Assembly (NCBI GenBank): GCA_945925985.1
Contig: CAMELV010000039.1
Coordinates: forward strand, 1-35,451
DNA length: 35,451 nucleotides
Origin: Comamonas sp. lk
Lineage (GTDB): Bacteria > Pseudomonadota > Gammaproteobacteria > Burkholderiales > Burkholderiaceae_C
Direction: 5' to 3'
This document shows positions 7,849-15,446 of the stretch, piece after piece (position 1 is the stretch's first letter; each line of letters starts with the position of its first letter). Under the pieces are notes generated by a model. That model worked only from the letters and a program-made list of their open reading frames with translations, made no database searches and was not told the DNA's origin. The position numbers and the translations under genes are program-made.

Positions 7849-8199
7849 TTATGACGTGCGCAGTTCTTCACGTATCACGTTGCGCACCAAATCCGCCAAT
7901 TGCACACCCCGCATGGCTTCGCGCAGGGTCTCGTTGATGAGCGTTTGGTAACCGCGCCCACCGGCTCGCGCCTTGTACGCTTGCAACACCGCATCGTCCA
8001 AATTGATGGTGATACGTGTTTTGCCAGTGGAGAACGCTGGAAGCACTTCACCCAGTGGGCGCAACTGGGCAGCTTGGGCTCGGGTCAACGCTGGGCTGTC
8101 CGCATCAGGTGTGGCGGAAAGGGGAGACGCGTCCACTGCTGCCCAGTTAATGGCTGCAGGTGCATCAGAGGCTTTGAGTTTTAAACTGGTTTTGTTCAC
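7849..8199 (-). CDS. brnA: BrnA-family antitoxin
   Basis: A 116-residue protein with the BrnA pattern: a loose N-terminal toxin-wrapping part (SDAPAAINWAAVDASPL), then a ribbon-helix-helix DNA-binding core with GKTRITINLDDAVLQAYKARAG and GYQTLINETLREAM (about residues 59-97). BrnA neutralises the ribonuclease BrnT and represses the operon. A GTG start at 8199 gives the usual VNKTSLKL beginning, and the gene overlaps the end of brnT; the frame continues upstream to an ATG at 8280, but that part lies inside brnT. The antitoxin looks complete, while its partner toxin is internally deleted. Confidence 0.8.
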   Translation of the reverse strand: MNKTSLKLKASDAPAAINWAAVDASPLSATPDADSPALTRAQAAQLRPLGEVLPAFSTGKTRITINLDDAVLQAYKARAGGRGYQTLINETLREAMRGVQLADLVRNVIREELRTS

Positions 8200-8362
8200 G
8201 GTCGTTGGCCTTTCTGAAAGAAATAATATGCGTGCGCTGTGGCGTGGGGCAGCAAAACACCACCACCATTTCCGCATCAAACATGACCCGCGCAGTCAAA
8301 AGAGGCAGACCACGCTCGCGTATGTTGGTGTCGTTTTTGATGACGTTGCACGTGAATTCCAT
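8165..8362 (-). pseudogene. brnT: BrnT toxin with internal deletion
   Basis: This 65-residue frame starts MEFTCNVIKNDTNIRERGL like BrnT and ends THIISFRKANDREQNQF, the conserved BrnT tail. BrnT proteins are about 90 residues. The middle (the region that normally reads like DTR-DYGE-R, then G and a V-rich strand) is missing between FDAEMVVV and FCCPTPQ, about 25-30 residues, without loss of frame. The deleted part includes core strands of the RelE-like ribonuclease fold, so toxicity is probably lost. A start six codons further up (8380) is possible. Confidence 0.65.
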
Positions 8363-8369
8363 TTGGAGA

Positions 8370-8399
8370 AGTATATGCATTTATGTATGCATAAGTTAA
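8370..8399 (-). promoter_or_regulatory. brnTA promoter/operator with ATGCAT repeats
   Basis: Two TATGCAT elements (8374-8380 and 8386-8392) lie directly upstream of brnT, the kind of short palindromic operator a BrnA dimer would bind. On the minus strand TATACT (8370-8375) could be the -10 element and TTAACT (8394-8399) the -35, spaced 18 bases. With this -10 only 8 bases before the start at 8362, the transcript would be nearly leaderless. Confidence 0.45.
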
Positions 8400-8447
8400 T
8401 ATGTGAGTCCAAAGTAGTCATGTCGACTTTGATGTTCGAAGGGGTGT

Positions 8448-8612
8448 CTAGTGGTCGATGGAGCGGTCTTGATAAGCGAGAAGGGGGCGCAGCGATTGGC
8501 GGTAATCAAGCGGGTCGTTGATGGGTAGGTCAGCCAGGCGATGGCGGCCCAGCCCCAGGCCCAGACGGGCCCGCTTGGGCGAGTTGGTGCAGATCGACGG
8601 CTGCCGCCACGA
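8448..8612 (-). pseudogene. unassigned C-terminal gene remnant
   Basis: Read leftward the frame gives ICTNSPKRARLGLGLGRHR followed by LADLPINDPLDYRQSLRPLL and AYQDRSIDH, then a stop at 8448-8450. The strong codon pattern and lack of a start suggest the tail of a lost protein. A different frame just upstream (ADVALQHLKTS, about 8620-8650) may belong to the same gene after a frameshift. I do not recognise the family. Confidence 0.35.
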
Positions 8613-8698
8613 CTAGTTTTGAGGTGCTGCAGCGCCACGTCAGCGGCCACGGTACGCCCCTGGCCAATACAGCGAACGCCGCAGCATCTTTACCAAGG

Positions 8699-8711
8699 TG
8701 CCTGTCAGGCA
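8699..8711. promoter_or_regulatory. 13-bp palindrome beside a -10-like CATAAT
   Basis: TGCCTGTCAGGCA is a perfect palindrome around a central T, and CATAAT follows at 8715-8720. It lies about 140 bases before the ClpP-fold gene and could be its operator and promoter; no good -35 was found. Confidence 0.25.
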
Positions 8712-8850
8712 GAGCATAATTTGAGAAACTCCATTAGATGGTTTTGACGGTTGGCAGCAGCCTCAATGGCTCCCCCCGCATTGACCCGCGAGCCCTCATT
8801 GCAGTTTGTCGGTTGCGTTCAACAGGGATTTTGTCGAGGACGTCATTAGG

Positions 8851-9525
8851 ATGCTATTTCGAACTGTACTTTGGCTTGCCAGCCTGGCCTTCACGCTCAC
8901 CACCAGTCCGGCCATGGAAGTAAAGGTTGTCAATGACACACTGATCCTCTCTGGGCCGGTGATCCAGGGCGACATTCAGAGGTTCAAGGAGGCCCTGGCG
9001 GCCAACCCGGGCATCGGCACCGTGGTGCTGCGCAACTCTTGGGGTGGCCACGTGGACTCCGGCTACCGGATCGGGGAACTCATTCGCGAGAAGGGTTTGT
9101 CCACCGTCGTCTCTGGTCACTGCGTCTCTTCCTGCTCGCGCATGTTCCTGGGCGGCAAGGAGCGCCGTTTTTCAAATGACTACGGTTTAGAACGAACCTT
9201 CGTGGGCTTTCACGGCCACTACGATGCCAAGGGCCAACTCAACCGCGCACTGGTTGAACGCCTCGGCCTGCTGGAATGGATCATCAAGTTCTCAGACGGT
9301 AAAGCTGATCGTGAACTGGTGCAACGCTGGATCAACATCGAACTCAACACAGGCATGGTCGCGTTCATGCACCCCCAGACCCGGACGTTCTTTCGCACCG
9401 AAAAAACGTTCAACTGTGTCGGACGGGAGCAATCACGCCCCCTGGGGTGCAGCACGCTTGCCGTCACCGCACTGGACATGGGTGTCATCACCGACCTGAC
9501 GCTCAATCGTAGCCCGGACCAATAA
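8851..9525 (+). CDS. exported ClpP/crotonase-fold protein
   Basis: A 224-residue protein with a signal peptide (MLFRTVLWLASLAFTLTTSP, cleavage probably near SPA-MEV). It then resembles periplasmic proteins of the ClpP/crotonase superfamily (COG3904-like): ILSGPVIQGDIQRFKEAL, a TVVLRNSWGGHVDSGYRIG glycine-rich strand-turn, and STVVSGHCVSSCSRMFLGG, where a Ser between cysteines sits at the usual nucleophile turn. Cysteines here and in the C-terminal FNCVGRE...GCSTLA could form disulfides. The ATG at 8851 is preferred over 8806 because it places the signal peptide first. Substrate and partners are unknown; proteolytic activity is only a fold-based guess. It stands alone between decayed genes. 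Confidence 0.68.
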   Translation: MLFRTVLWLASLAFTLTTSPAMEVKVVNDTLILSGPVIQGDIQRFKEALAANPGIGTVVLRNSWGGHVDSGYRIGELIREKGLSTVVSGHCVSSCSRMFLGGKERRFSNDYGLERTFVGFHGHYDAKGQLNRALVERLGLLEWIIKFSDGKADRELVQRWINIELNTGMVAFMHPQTRTFFRTEKTFNCVGREQSRPLGCSTLAVTALDMGVITDLTLNRSPDQ

Positions 9526-9529
9526 GGGG

Positions 9530-9592
9530 TCAGATGAGGGAAGCGCTGGCCAACACACCCTCGATCTGAACCCGCCCAAGCCAGTGGCGTAG
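9530..9592 (-). pseudogene. duplicated 3' end of the mannitol-dehydrogenase-family gene
   Basis: Read leftward, this gives RHWLGRVQIEGVLASAS and a stop, closely matching the C-terminus of the neighbouring dehydrogenase (RHWLGRIQAEGVLVSADAV at 9985-10050). Nucleotide similarity is clear over about 45 bases (9543-9589 against about 10001-10048). It is a detached gene end on the far side of the nucleotidyltransferase gene. Confidence 0.7.
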
Positions 9593-9598
9593 CCTTAA

Positions 9599-9621
9599 GC
9601 ATGGTTAAATCAGACACTTAA
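9599..9621. repeat. 23-bp imperfect repeat, copy 2
   Basis: It matches the element at 7801-7823 at 19 of 23 positions, beginning GCATGGTTAAATCAGAC. It lies between the duplicated dehydrogenase tail and the MNT gene. Confidence 0.45.
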
Positions 9622-9635
9622 TCTGAACCGATTCC

Positions 9636-9959
9636 ATGCTTGCGCCGCAAACCATTCTTGATGCTGCCCGCCGTGCCGCCCTAGCTGCCAGCAGTCCGGC
9701 ACGGGTTCTATTGTTCGGCTCCTACGCGCGAGGCGAGGCCAATTCTGACTCAGACCTGGACTTGCTGGTCATTGAACAACAAGTGGCTGATAAAGCCGCG
9801 GAGTACCTCAGGCTTCACCGCGCCGTTGGCCACTTAGGTGTTGGTGTGGACGTGATGGTTATTTCGCGCGAGGAGTTCGAGCGACGTCGTCAGGTCCCCG
9901 GGACCGTGCCGTACTGGGCCTCTAAAGAAGGCCAACTGCTGTATGACACCAGCGCTTGA
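9636..9959 (+). CDS. MNT-type nucleotidyltransferase (HEPN/MNT antitoxin)
   Basis: A 107-residue minimal nucleotidyltransferase. It has the motif GS-x10-DxD: G28 and S29 in LLFGSYARGEA, D40 and D42 in SDSDLDLLV, and a third acidic residue in VGVDVMVI near residue 75, so the active site looks whole. MNT proteins act as antitoxins to HEPN ribonucleases by AMPylating them. A HEPN-like start (MTPALEEARR) overlaps the 3' end by 17 bases, as in true pairs, but that gene breaks off almost at once. The MNT gene is therefore an orphan antitoxin here. It could act on a HEPN protein encoded elsewhere. Confidence 0.82.
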   Translation: MLAPQTILDAARRAALAASSPARVLLFGSYARGEANSDSDLDLLVIEQQVADKAAEYLRLHRAVGHLGVGVDVMVISREEFERRRQVPGTVPYWASKEGQLLYDTSA

Positions 9960-10059
9960 AGAAGCACGCCGGCCCCGCCAACCCTCAGCGAACAGCGTCA
10001 GCACTCACCAACACACCCTCAGCCTGAATACGCCCGAGCCAGTGCCGAACGCGAGGTAA
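9943..10059 (+). pseudogene. HEPN toxin remnant
   Basis: An ATG at 9943 inside the end of the MNT gene opens MTPALEEARR, a plausible start for a HEPN partner (normally about 110-140 residues). After about ten codons the frame runs into sequence antisense to the dehydrogenase 3' end (RPRQPSANSV...) and stops at 10057-10059. The overlap geometry is that of a HEPN/MNT operon, so I infer that the toxin body was deleted. Only 9943-9972 is likely original HEPN sequence. Confidence 0.5.
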
Positions 10060-11397
10060 CCAGCCTGGGTGGGCCGGCAGCGCCTCGCCCCACACCACCG
10101 GCAGGCAGCCCAGCGTGGCGACCAGGGTGTCCAGGTCGTCGCCAGCGGCTCGGGCCAGAGCGGTCAGCGTATCGGCCAAGGGGTCGGCCAGCGCGTAGGC
10201 GCGGCCCTGCTCGTCCACGCCACGGCAGTAGCGTAACCAACAGGCAGCGGCAAAGGCCAGTCGCTCCACGGGCAGGCCGGCCTGCAGCGAAGCCAAGGCC
10301 GAGGGCACCCAGCGTTGGCTGATTTTTTGTGAGCTGTCAGTGGCAATCTGATGCACGCTGTGCTGCAGCGTGGGGTTGGCAAAGCGCTGCAGCAGGGCGT
10401 CGCGGTAATCAGGCCAGTCAGGTCGGCGCAGCAAGGGTCCCAGCTCATGGGTCATCAGCCCATGCACCAATTGATAGACCGCAGGCTGGGCAATGCAATC
10501 ACTGATAACCGGCAGGCCGGCCAGTGCGCCAATACAGGCCATGGCTGAATGGCTGCCGTTCAACAGGCGCAGCTTGGCTTCTTCAAACGGTACCACCTCG
10601 TCCACCACCCGCACACCCACCGCACTCAGGGTGGCCGCGTCGGTGTCGTCCACAAAATTGCGCTCAATGACCCACTCCCAAAACGCCTCGGTGCGCAGCG
10701 CGGCCTGGTCCGTCATGCCCAGCGCTTGCGCGGCCTCGGCGCTAGTGACGCTGGAGGCTGCCGGCACGATGCGGTCCACCATGCTGTTGGGGAAGGCGCA
10801 GTGGGCGGCGATCCAGTCGGCAAGGCCGTCTTCTGATCCATGGGCAGAGCCACCGGCAGGGTCATTGGCGGCGGCCAGGCACAGGGCGCGCAATTGGCGG
10901 CCATTGCCCGACAGGTTGTCGCAGCTGGCCACCGTGAGGCCGCCCAGCCCAGCGGCACGGCGCGCGCGCAGCCCCTGCACCAGCAAGTCCGCCAGGGTCG
11001 GGGTATAGGCTTTTTCAGTGACGGTGAGCGTGACCCAGCGGGTACTGGCCGCCGCCATGGCCTGCACCACGGTTTGTGGTGACTCGGCGGCTACGCAGCT
11101 GCGCCAAATAGCGCCACTGACCCGCCAGCTGCGCTCTTGCGCGCTGGCGGTCTGCACCGAATACAAATGGTCTTGCGCCACCAACGACTGCACCAGTGCG
11201 GGATTGCGCATGGCCACGCCCAGCACGCCCCAACGTCGGTCACCACCGGCCAGCAACCGGTCAAAGACCAGCGCCTGGTGGGCCCGGTGGAAGGCGCCCA
11301 GGCCCAGGTGCACGACACCGGGGGCGCCGTCGCGCGGGTAGGCTGGCACTGCCACGCCGTGGGCCGCCAGACCGGGTAGGCTAGCGCTGCTCAGCAT
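9985..11397 (-). CDS. mannitol dehydrogenase family oxidoreductase (UxuB-like)
   Basis: A 470-residue long-chain polyol/hexonate dehydrogenase. The N-terminal Rossmann part shows VVHLGLGAFHRAHQALVFD, and the C-terminal part shows the catalytic K-x5-N-x2-H signature in KLRLLNGSHSAMA, with FWEWVIERNF before it. Relatives oxidise D-mannonate or altronate to fructuronate or tagaturonate, or act on D-arabinitol and mannitol. It is last in the leftward operon and overlaps the Ldh-family gene by 7 bases. Company with a UxaA-family dehydratase and a TRAP transporter favours a hexonate substrate over a free polyol (inference). A copy of its last 15-20 codons lies at 9530-9592. Confidence 0.85.
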   Translation of the reverse strand: MLSSASLPGLAAHGVAVPAYPRDGAPGVVHLGLGAFHRAHQALVFDRLLAGGDRRWGVLGVAMRNPALVQSLVAQDHLYSVQTASAQERSWRVSGAIWRSCVAAESPQTVVQAMAAASTRWVTLTVTEKAYTPTLADLLVQGLRARRAAGLGGLTVASCDNLSGNGRQLRALCLAAANDPAGGSAHGSEDGLADWIAAHCAFPNSMVDRIVPAASSVTSAEAAQALGMTDQAALRTEAFWEWVIERNFVDDTDAATLSAVGVRVVDEVVPFEEAKLRLLNGSHSAMACIGALAGLPVISDCIAQPAVYQLVHGLMTHELGPLLRRPDWPDYRDALLQRFANPTLQHSVHQIATDSSQKISQRWVPSALASLQAGLPVERLAFAAACWLRYCRGVDEQGRAYALADPLADTLTALARAAGDDLDTLVATLGCLPVVWGEALPAHPGWLPRVRHWLGRIQAEGVLVSADAVR

Positions 11398-12485
11398 GTC
11401 AGCACCACGCCGACCTTGCGCCCGGCATCCAGAATTTCTTGCCAGGTCTGGTCGTCGACGACGATGCCGTCGCGCTGGCGCTGTGCCCGCGCGGTGCGCT
11501 CAGGGTCACCGGCAATCTGCACACCCTCCCCGTCTGGGGCCGCCGGTGAGGCTTGGACCCAGTTGACGAAGGCCAGCGCCTCTTGCTCAAAACTGGCTTG
11601 GGTACCCAATCGGGCCGGATCAATCAGGATGCTGAGCATGCCGTTCACCACCGAGCGCACCGGCGCGGCGTCGGAATCATGCCAGGTGCCGTTGCCGCTG
11701 AGCGCACCGCCTAGCAGCTCACAGGCCACCGCCAGGCCGAAGCCCTTGTGTTCGCCAAAGGTCAGCAGGGCACCCAGCAGGCCATTGGCCTGCGGCACCA
11801 CCACCACGCCCGGGTTGGTGGTGGGCTTGCCACATTCGTCAATCAGGGTGCCCGGTGCCACCTGCTGGCCCTGGTTGTAAGCCACCCGCATCTTGCCCTG
11901 CGCCACCCGGCTGGTGGCAAAGTCCAGGATGAAATGGGCACCAGCCTCAGCACGGCCTGTGCTGCCGGCCCGGCCGGCCAAAGGGATGCCAATGCAGCAG
12001 GGGTTTGTGCCAAACCGCCCGTCGGCGCCACCCCAGGGTGCCACCACGGCGCGCGACAGCACATTGACAAAATGCAGCGACACCAGGCCCTGCGCCACCG
12101 CCATCTCGGCGAAATGCCCGATGCGCCCCAGGTGATGGGTCTGCGACAGCGACATGATGCAGCTGCCATGCGTCTGGGCGCGTTCAATCGCCATCTGCAT
12201 CGCCTGCTCGCCCACCACCTGGCCGTAGCCGCGCTGCCCGTCGAGCGCCAGCATGCTGCCGATGTCTGCGGTGACTCGGGCGGCCGCGTTGGGCTTGAGA
12301 CCACCTTCCAGCACCGCATCCACGTAGCGCGGCAACATGCCCACGCCGTGAGAGTCGTGGCCGCTCAGGTTGGCCATGACCAGGTTGGCAGCCACCGTTT
12401 CGGCCTCAGTTTCTGAACTGCCGGCCGCTACTAAAATAGTAGCAATAGACTGTTGCAGCGCAAGGGCTGCGAGTGTTTTTGGCAT
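11391..12485 (-). CDS. Ldh-family malate/L-lactate-type dehydrogenase
   Basis: A 364-residue NAD(P)-dependent oxidoreductase of the Ldh2/malate dehydrogenase type-2 family, which is unrelated to classical lactate dehydrogenase. Members reduce or oxidise 2-keto/2-hydroxy acids such as malate, ureidoglycolate, 2,3-diketogulonate or sulfolactate. Family marks are NLSGHDSHGVGMLPRYV with the catalytic His region near residues 43-46, THHLGRIGHFAEMA, GRFGTNPCCIGIP and FGEHKGFGLAVACELL. The gap to the UxaA-family gene is 10 bases. Codons 15-20 (ATILVA) are written in a 17-bp hairpin repeat that also occurs in lolA. The substrate cannot be read from the sequence; a keto-acid from the hexonate pathway is likely. 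Confidence 0.84.
   Translation of the reverse strand: MPKTLAALALQQSIATILVAAGSSETEAETVAANLVMANLSGHDSHGVGMLPRYVDAVLEGGLKPNAAARVTADIGSMLALDGQRGYGQVVGEQAMQMAIERAQTHGSCIMSLSQTHHLGRIGHFAEMAVAQGLVSLHFVNVLSRAVVAPWGGADGRFGTNPCCIGIPLAGRAGSTGRAEAGAHFILDFATSRVAQGKMRVAYNQGQQVAPGTLIDECGKPTTNPGVVVVPQANGLLGALLTFGEHKGFGLAVACELLGGALSGNGTWHDSDAAPVRSVVNGMLSILIDPARLGTQASFEQEALAFVNWVQASPAAPDGEGVQIAGDPERTARAQRQRDGIVVDDQTWQEILDAGRKVGVVLTC
12427..12443. repeat. 17-bp hairpin repeat, copy in Ldh-family gene
   Basis: GCTACTAAAATAGTAGC forms a perfect 6-bp stem around AAAAT. A related 17-mer lies in lolA at 30281-30297, identical at 14 positions, with the C-G stem pair of this copy changed to T-A there. Confidence 0.55.
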
Positions 12486-12495
12486 ATATTTTGGT

Positions 12496-14022
12496 TTACA
12501 TCACGGCACCGAGCTGCCAGGGCACAAATTCATTCTGACCGTAACCGTGGTGCTCGCTCTTGCTCAAACTCCCGGATGCCGTAGCCAGCACCAGCTCAAA
12601 AATCTGCTGGCCTTTCTGTGCAATCGACACGCTGCCGTCGACGATGTCGCCGCAGTTGATGTCCATGTCTTCTTCCTGGCGCTCCCACAAGCGGGTGTTG
12701 GTGGCCAATTTGAGCGAGGGCGACGGGGCGCAACCATAGGCAGAACCACGCCCTGTGGTGAAGCAGATCATGTTGGCGCCGCCGGCGACCTGACCGGTGG
12801 CGCTGACCGGGTCGTAGCCCGGGGTGTCCATGTAGACGAAGCCCTTAGCCAGCACGGTTTCGGCGTACTCATACACCGCCTGCAGGTTGCTGGTACCGCC
12901 CTTGGCCACCGCACCCAGGGATTTTTCCAGAATGGTGGTCAGGCCGCCGGCCTTGTTGCCCGGCGAGGGGTTGTTGTTCAACTCGCCATTGTTGATGGCG
13001 GTGTAGTTCTCCCACCACTTGATGCGCTCAATCAGCTTGTGCGCCACCTCGGGCGATACAGCGCGCCGGGTCAGCATATGCTCGGCGCCATAAATCTCGG
13101 GGGTTTCCGACAATATGGCGGTGCCGCCATGCGCCACCAGCAGGTCCACCGCCGCCCCCAGTGCCGGGTTGGCGCTGATACCGCTGTAGCCATCCGAACC
13201 ACCGCACTGCAATCCGATGCTGATGTGCGCTGCGCTGCAGGGCTCGCGCCTCGCCTGGTTGGCCGTTGGCAGCATCTCACGGATCAAGGCTACGCCCCTG
13301 TCCACCGCTTTGCGGGTACCGCCGGTGTCCTGGATGTTGAAGGTCCGCAGCGTCTCACCCTCTCGCAGGCTGCTGCGGGACAGCCAGGCGTTGATCTGGT
13401 TGGACTCGCAGCCCAGGCCCACGACCAGCACCGCGCAAAAGTTGGCGTGCGTGGCGTAGCCGGCCAGGGTGCGCTGCAGCACCTTTAAACCCAGGCCTTC
13501 GCTGTCCATGCCACAGCCCGAGCCGTGGGTCAGGGCCACCACCCCATCCACATGAGGGAAATCGGCCAGGGCCTCGGGGTGGTTTTGCCTTGAGAAATGA
13601 TCGGCAATGGCCCGCGCCGCCGTGGCCGAGCAATTGACCGATGACAGCACGCCGATGTAGTTGCGCGTCGCTACACGGCCGTCGCTGCGCCGGTAGCCCA
13701 TAAAGCTGGCCTCCAGGCGCGCTGGCTCGGGCTTGAGGTCGGCGCCAATCGCGTAATCACGGGCAAAGTCGCCTTTGGCTTCTCCCATCCACAGGTTGTG
13801 GGTGTGCACATGCTCACCTGCCGCGATGGGCCTGCTGGCAAAGCCAATGATCTGGTTGTAGCGCCGCACCGGATCACCCGTGACGATGGCGCGGCCGGCA
13901 ATCTTGTGACCGGCCGGGATCAGCCCACGGGCCGTCACGCTCTCGACCGTGGTGCCGCCCACCAATTGGCTGCGGGCAATCAGGACATCATCAGAAGGGT
14001 GGAGTCGGATAAACGGGTTCAT
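12496..14022 (-). CDS. UxaA/GarD-family altronate or galactarate dehydratase
   Basis: A 508-residue hydro-lyase with an N-terminal SAF domain (about residues 1-95: FIRLHPSDDVLIARSQLV, EHVHTHNLWMGE) and the long UxaA catalytic domain (GYRRSDGRVATRNYIGV, THGSGCGM, GLGCESNQI, LQCGGSDGYSG, PGYDPVSATGQVAGGAN, FTTGRGSAYGCAPSPS, EEDMDINCGDI). Iron-dependent relatives dehydrate D-altronate (UxaA) or galactarate (GarD) to 2-keto-3-deoxy acids. The start at 14022 (MNPFIRLH) fits the family and follows an AGGG element; an open frame 15 codons further up overlaps the TRAP permease gene end. It lies 20 bases after dctM, so transport and dehydration are coupled. The exact substrate is open. Confidence 0.87.
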   Translation of the reverse strand: MNPFIRLHPSDDVLIARSQLVGGTTVESVTARGLIPAGHKIAGRAIVTGDPVRRYNQIIGFASRPIAAGEHVHTHNLWMGEAKGDFARDYAIGADLKPEPARLEASFMGYRRSDGRVATRNYIGVLSSVNCSATAARAIADHFSRQNHPEALADFPHVDGVVALTHGSGCGMDSEGLGLKVLQRTLAGYATHANFCAVLVVGLGCESNQINAWLSRSSLREGETLRTFNIQDTGGTRKAVDRGVALIREMLPTANQARREPCSAAHISIGLQCGGSDGYSGISANPALGAAVDLLVAHGGTAILSETPEIYGAEHMLTRRAVSPEVAHKLIERIKWWENYTAINNGELNNNPSPGNKAGGLTTILEKSLGAVAKGGTSNLQAVYEYAETVLAKGFVYMDTPGYDPVSATGQVAGGANMICFTTGRGSAYGCAPSPSLKLATNTRLWERQEEDMDINCGDIVDGSVSIAQKGQQIFELVLATASGSLSKSEHHGYGQNEFVPWQLGAVM

Positions 14023-14042
14023 GTCAGCCCTAGTTGGGGATT

Positions 14043-15437
14043 TCAGTAAAACTGCCGGGGCAGCCACAGCACCACATTGGGAAAGTAAGTGATGATGGCG
14101 AGGGAGCCCAGCAGCGGTACCAGCCAGGGCAGGATGGCCATGGTGGTTCGCTCGACCGACAGCTTGGCCACCCGAGCCAACACAAACAGCACCATGCCCA
14201 TGGGCGGGTGCAGCAGGCCGATCATCAGGTTGAGCACCATCACCAGACCGAAGTGAACCAGGTCAATGCCGAGCTTCTGGCAGATGGGCACCAGAATAGG
14301 CACCAGGATGGTGATGGCGGCAGTGGGCTCCAGAAAGCAGCCCACAAACAGCATCAACAGGTTGGCAATCAGCAAGAATACCCAGGGCTCCTTGGTGAAG
14401 GCCAACACCCAACTGGCAATGGCCGTGGTGACGCCCGTTGCGGTGAGCATCCAGCCAAAGATACTGGCGGCCGCCACAATGAACAGCACCGTGGCCGTGG
14501 TCTCCACCGTGTCCAGGCAGACCTTGACGAACATGGTCCAGGACAGGGTCTTGTACCAACCCAGGCCCAACACCATGGCCCAGACGCAGGCGGCAATGGC
14601 GCCTTCAGTCGGGGTGAAGATGCCGGTCGTCATACCGCCGATCAGCAGCACGGGCGTCATGATGGGCAGCACCGCTTGAAAGTTGAAGAAACGGTCGGCG
14701 GCAAACAGCACAACCAGCCCGGCAAAGACCGTGACCTGCGGCGGAAAACCGAGCTTGGTGATCAGCACCCACAGCGCCAGCGGCCAGCCCACCACCACCG
14801 CAGTTTCAGCCAGCGCCTTGATGACCCGGGGCCACTCGAACTTGATGTCTGAGCCCCAGCCGTTCTTGTGGGCAAAGTAGGCTACTGTGAGCATCATCAA
14901 CAGCGCCATCATCAGGCCCGGCAGGATGCCCGCCAGAAACAGCGCGCCAACGCTCACATTGGCCATCATGCCGTAGATCACAAAGGGCAGGCTCGGCGGG
15001 ATGATGGGGCCCAGCGTGGCCGAAGCGGCCGTGACACCCACCGCAAACTCGGTGTCGTAGCCATGGTCTTTCATGGCCTTGATCTCAATGGTGCCCAAGC
15101 CGGCAGCATCGGCAATGGCGGTGCCGCTCATGCCGGCAAAAATCACTGAGCCCAGCACGTTGACATGGCCCAGGCCGCCCTTGAGCCAGCCAACCAGCGC
15201 CAAGGCATAGTTGTAAATGCGGTTGGTGATGCCAGCGTTGTTCATCAAGTTGCCAGCCAGGATGAAAAAGGGCACCGCCAGCAGCGGAAAACTGTCAATG
15301 CCGCTGACCATGCGGTGAATCACCACAAAGGGCGGCGTGGTGTCCTGCCAGAACAGGTAGATCAGCGAGGCACCGGCCATGGCAATGGCCACCGGAATGC
15401 CGCCCGACATGAGGATGAGAAAGATAATTTTGAGCAT
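14043..15437 (-). CDS. dctM: TRAP transporter large permease (DctM)
   Basis: A 464-residue inner-membrane protein with about 12 hydrophobic segments, the main channel subunit of a tripartite ATP-independent periplasmic transporter. Family segments include FPLLAVPFFILAGNLMN, GMSGTAIADAAGLGTIEI, ASATLGPIIPPSLPFVIYG, GIFTPTEGAIAACVWA and the C-terminal GLLHPPMGMVLFV. TRAP systems import organic acids with sodium. The start at 15437 (MLKIIFLILMSGGIPVAIAM) lies 9 bases after the dctQ stop. The neighbouring hexonate enzymes suggest a hexuronate, hexonate or aldarate cargo. Confidence 0.92.
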   Translation of the reverse strand: MLKIIFLILMSGGIPVAIAMAGASLIYLFWQDTTPPFVVIHRMVSGIDSFPLLAVPFFILAGNLMNNAGITNRIYNYALALVGWLKGGLGHVNVLGSVIFAGMSGTAIADAAGLGTIEIKAMKDHGYDTEFAVGVTAASATLGPIIPPSLPFVIYGMMANVSVGALFLAGILPGLMMALLMMLTVAYFAHKNGWGSDIKFEWPRVIKALAETAVVVGWPLALWVLITKLGFPPQVTVFAGLVVLFAADRFFNFQAVLPIMTPVLLIGGMTTGIFTPTEGAIAACVWAMVLGLGWYKTLSWTMFVKVCLDTVETTATVLFIVAAASIFGWMLTATGVTTAIASWVLAFTKEPWVFLLIANLLMLFVGCFLEPTAAITILVPILVPICQKLGIDLVHFGLVMVLNLMIGLLHPPMGMVLFVLARVAKLSVERTTMAILPWLVPLLGSLAIITYFPNVVLWLPRQFY

Positions 15438-15446
15438 GGTGTTCTT

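Noticed and set aside
12370..13488. 372-codon open frame on the plus strand
   Set aside because: It is antisense to the UxaA/GarD-family gene and shows shadow composition.
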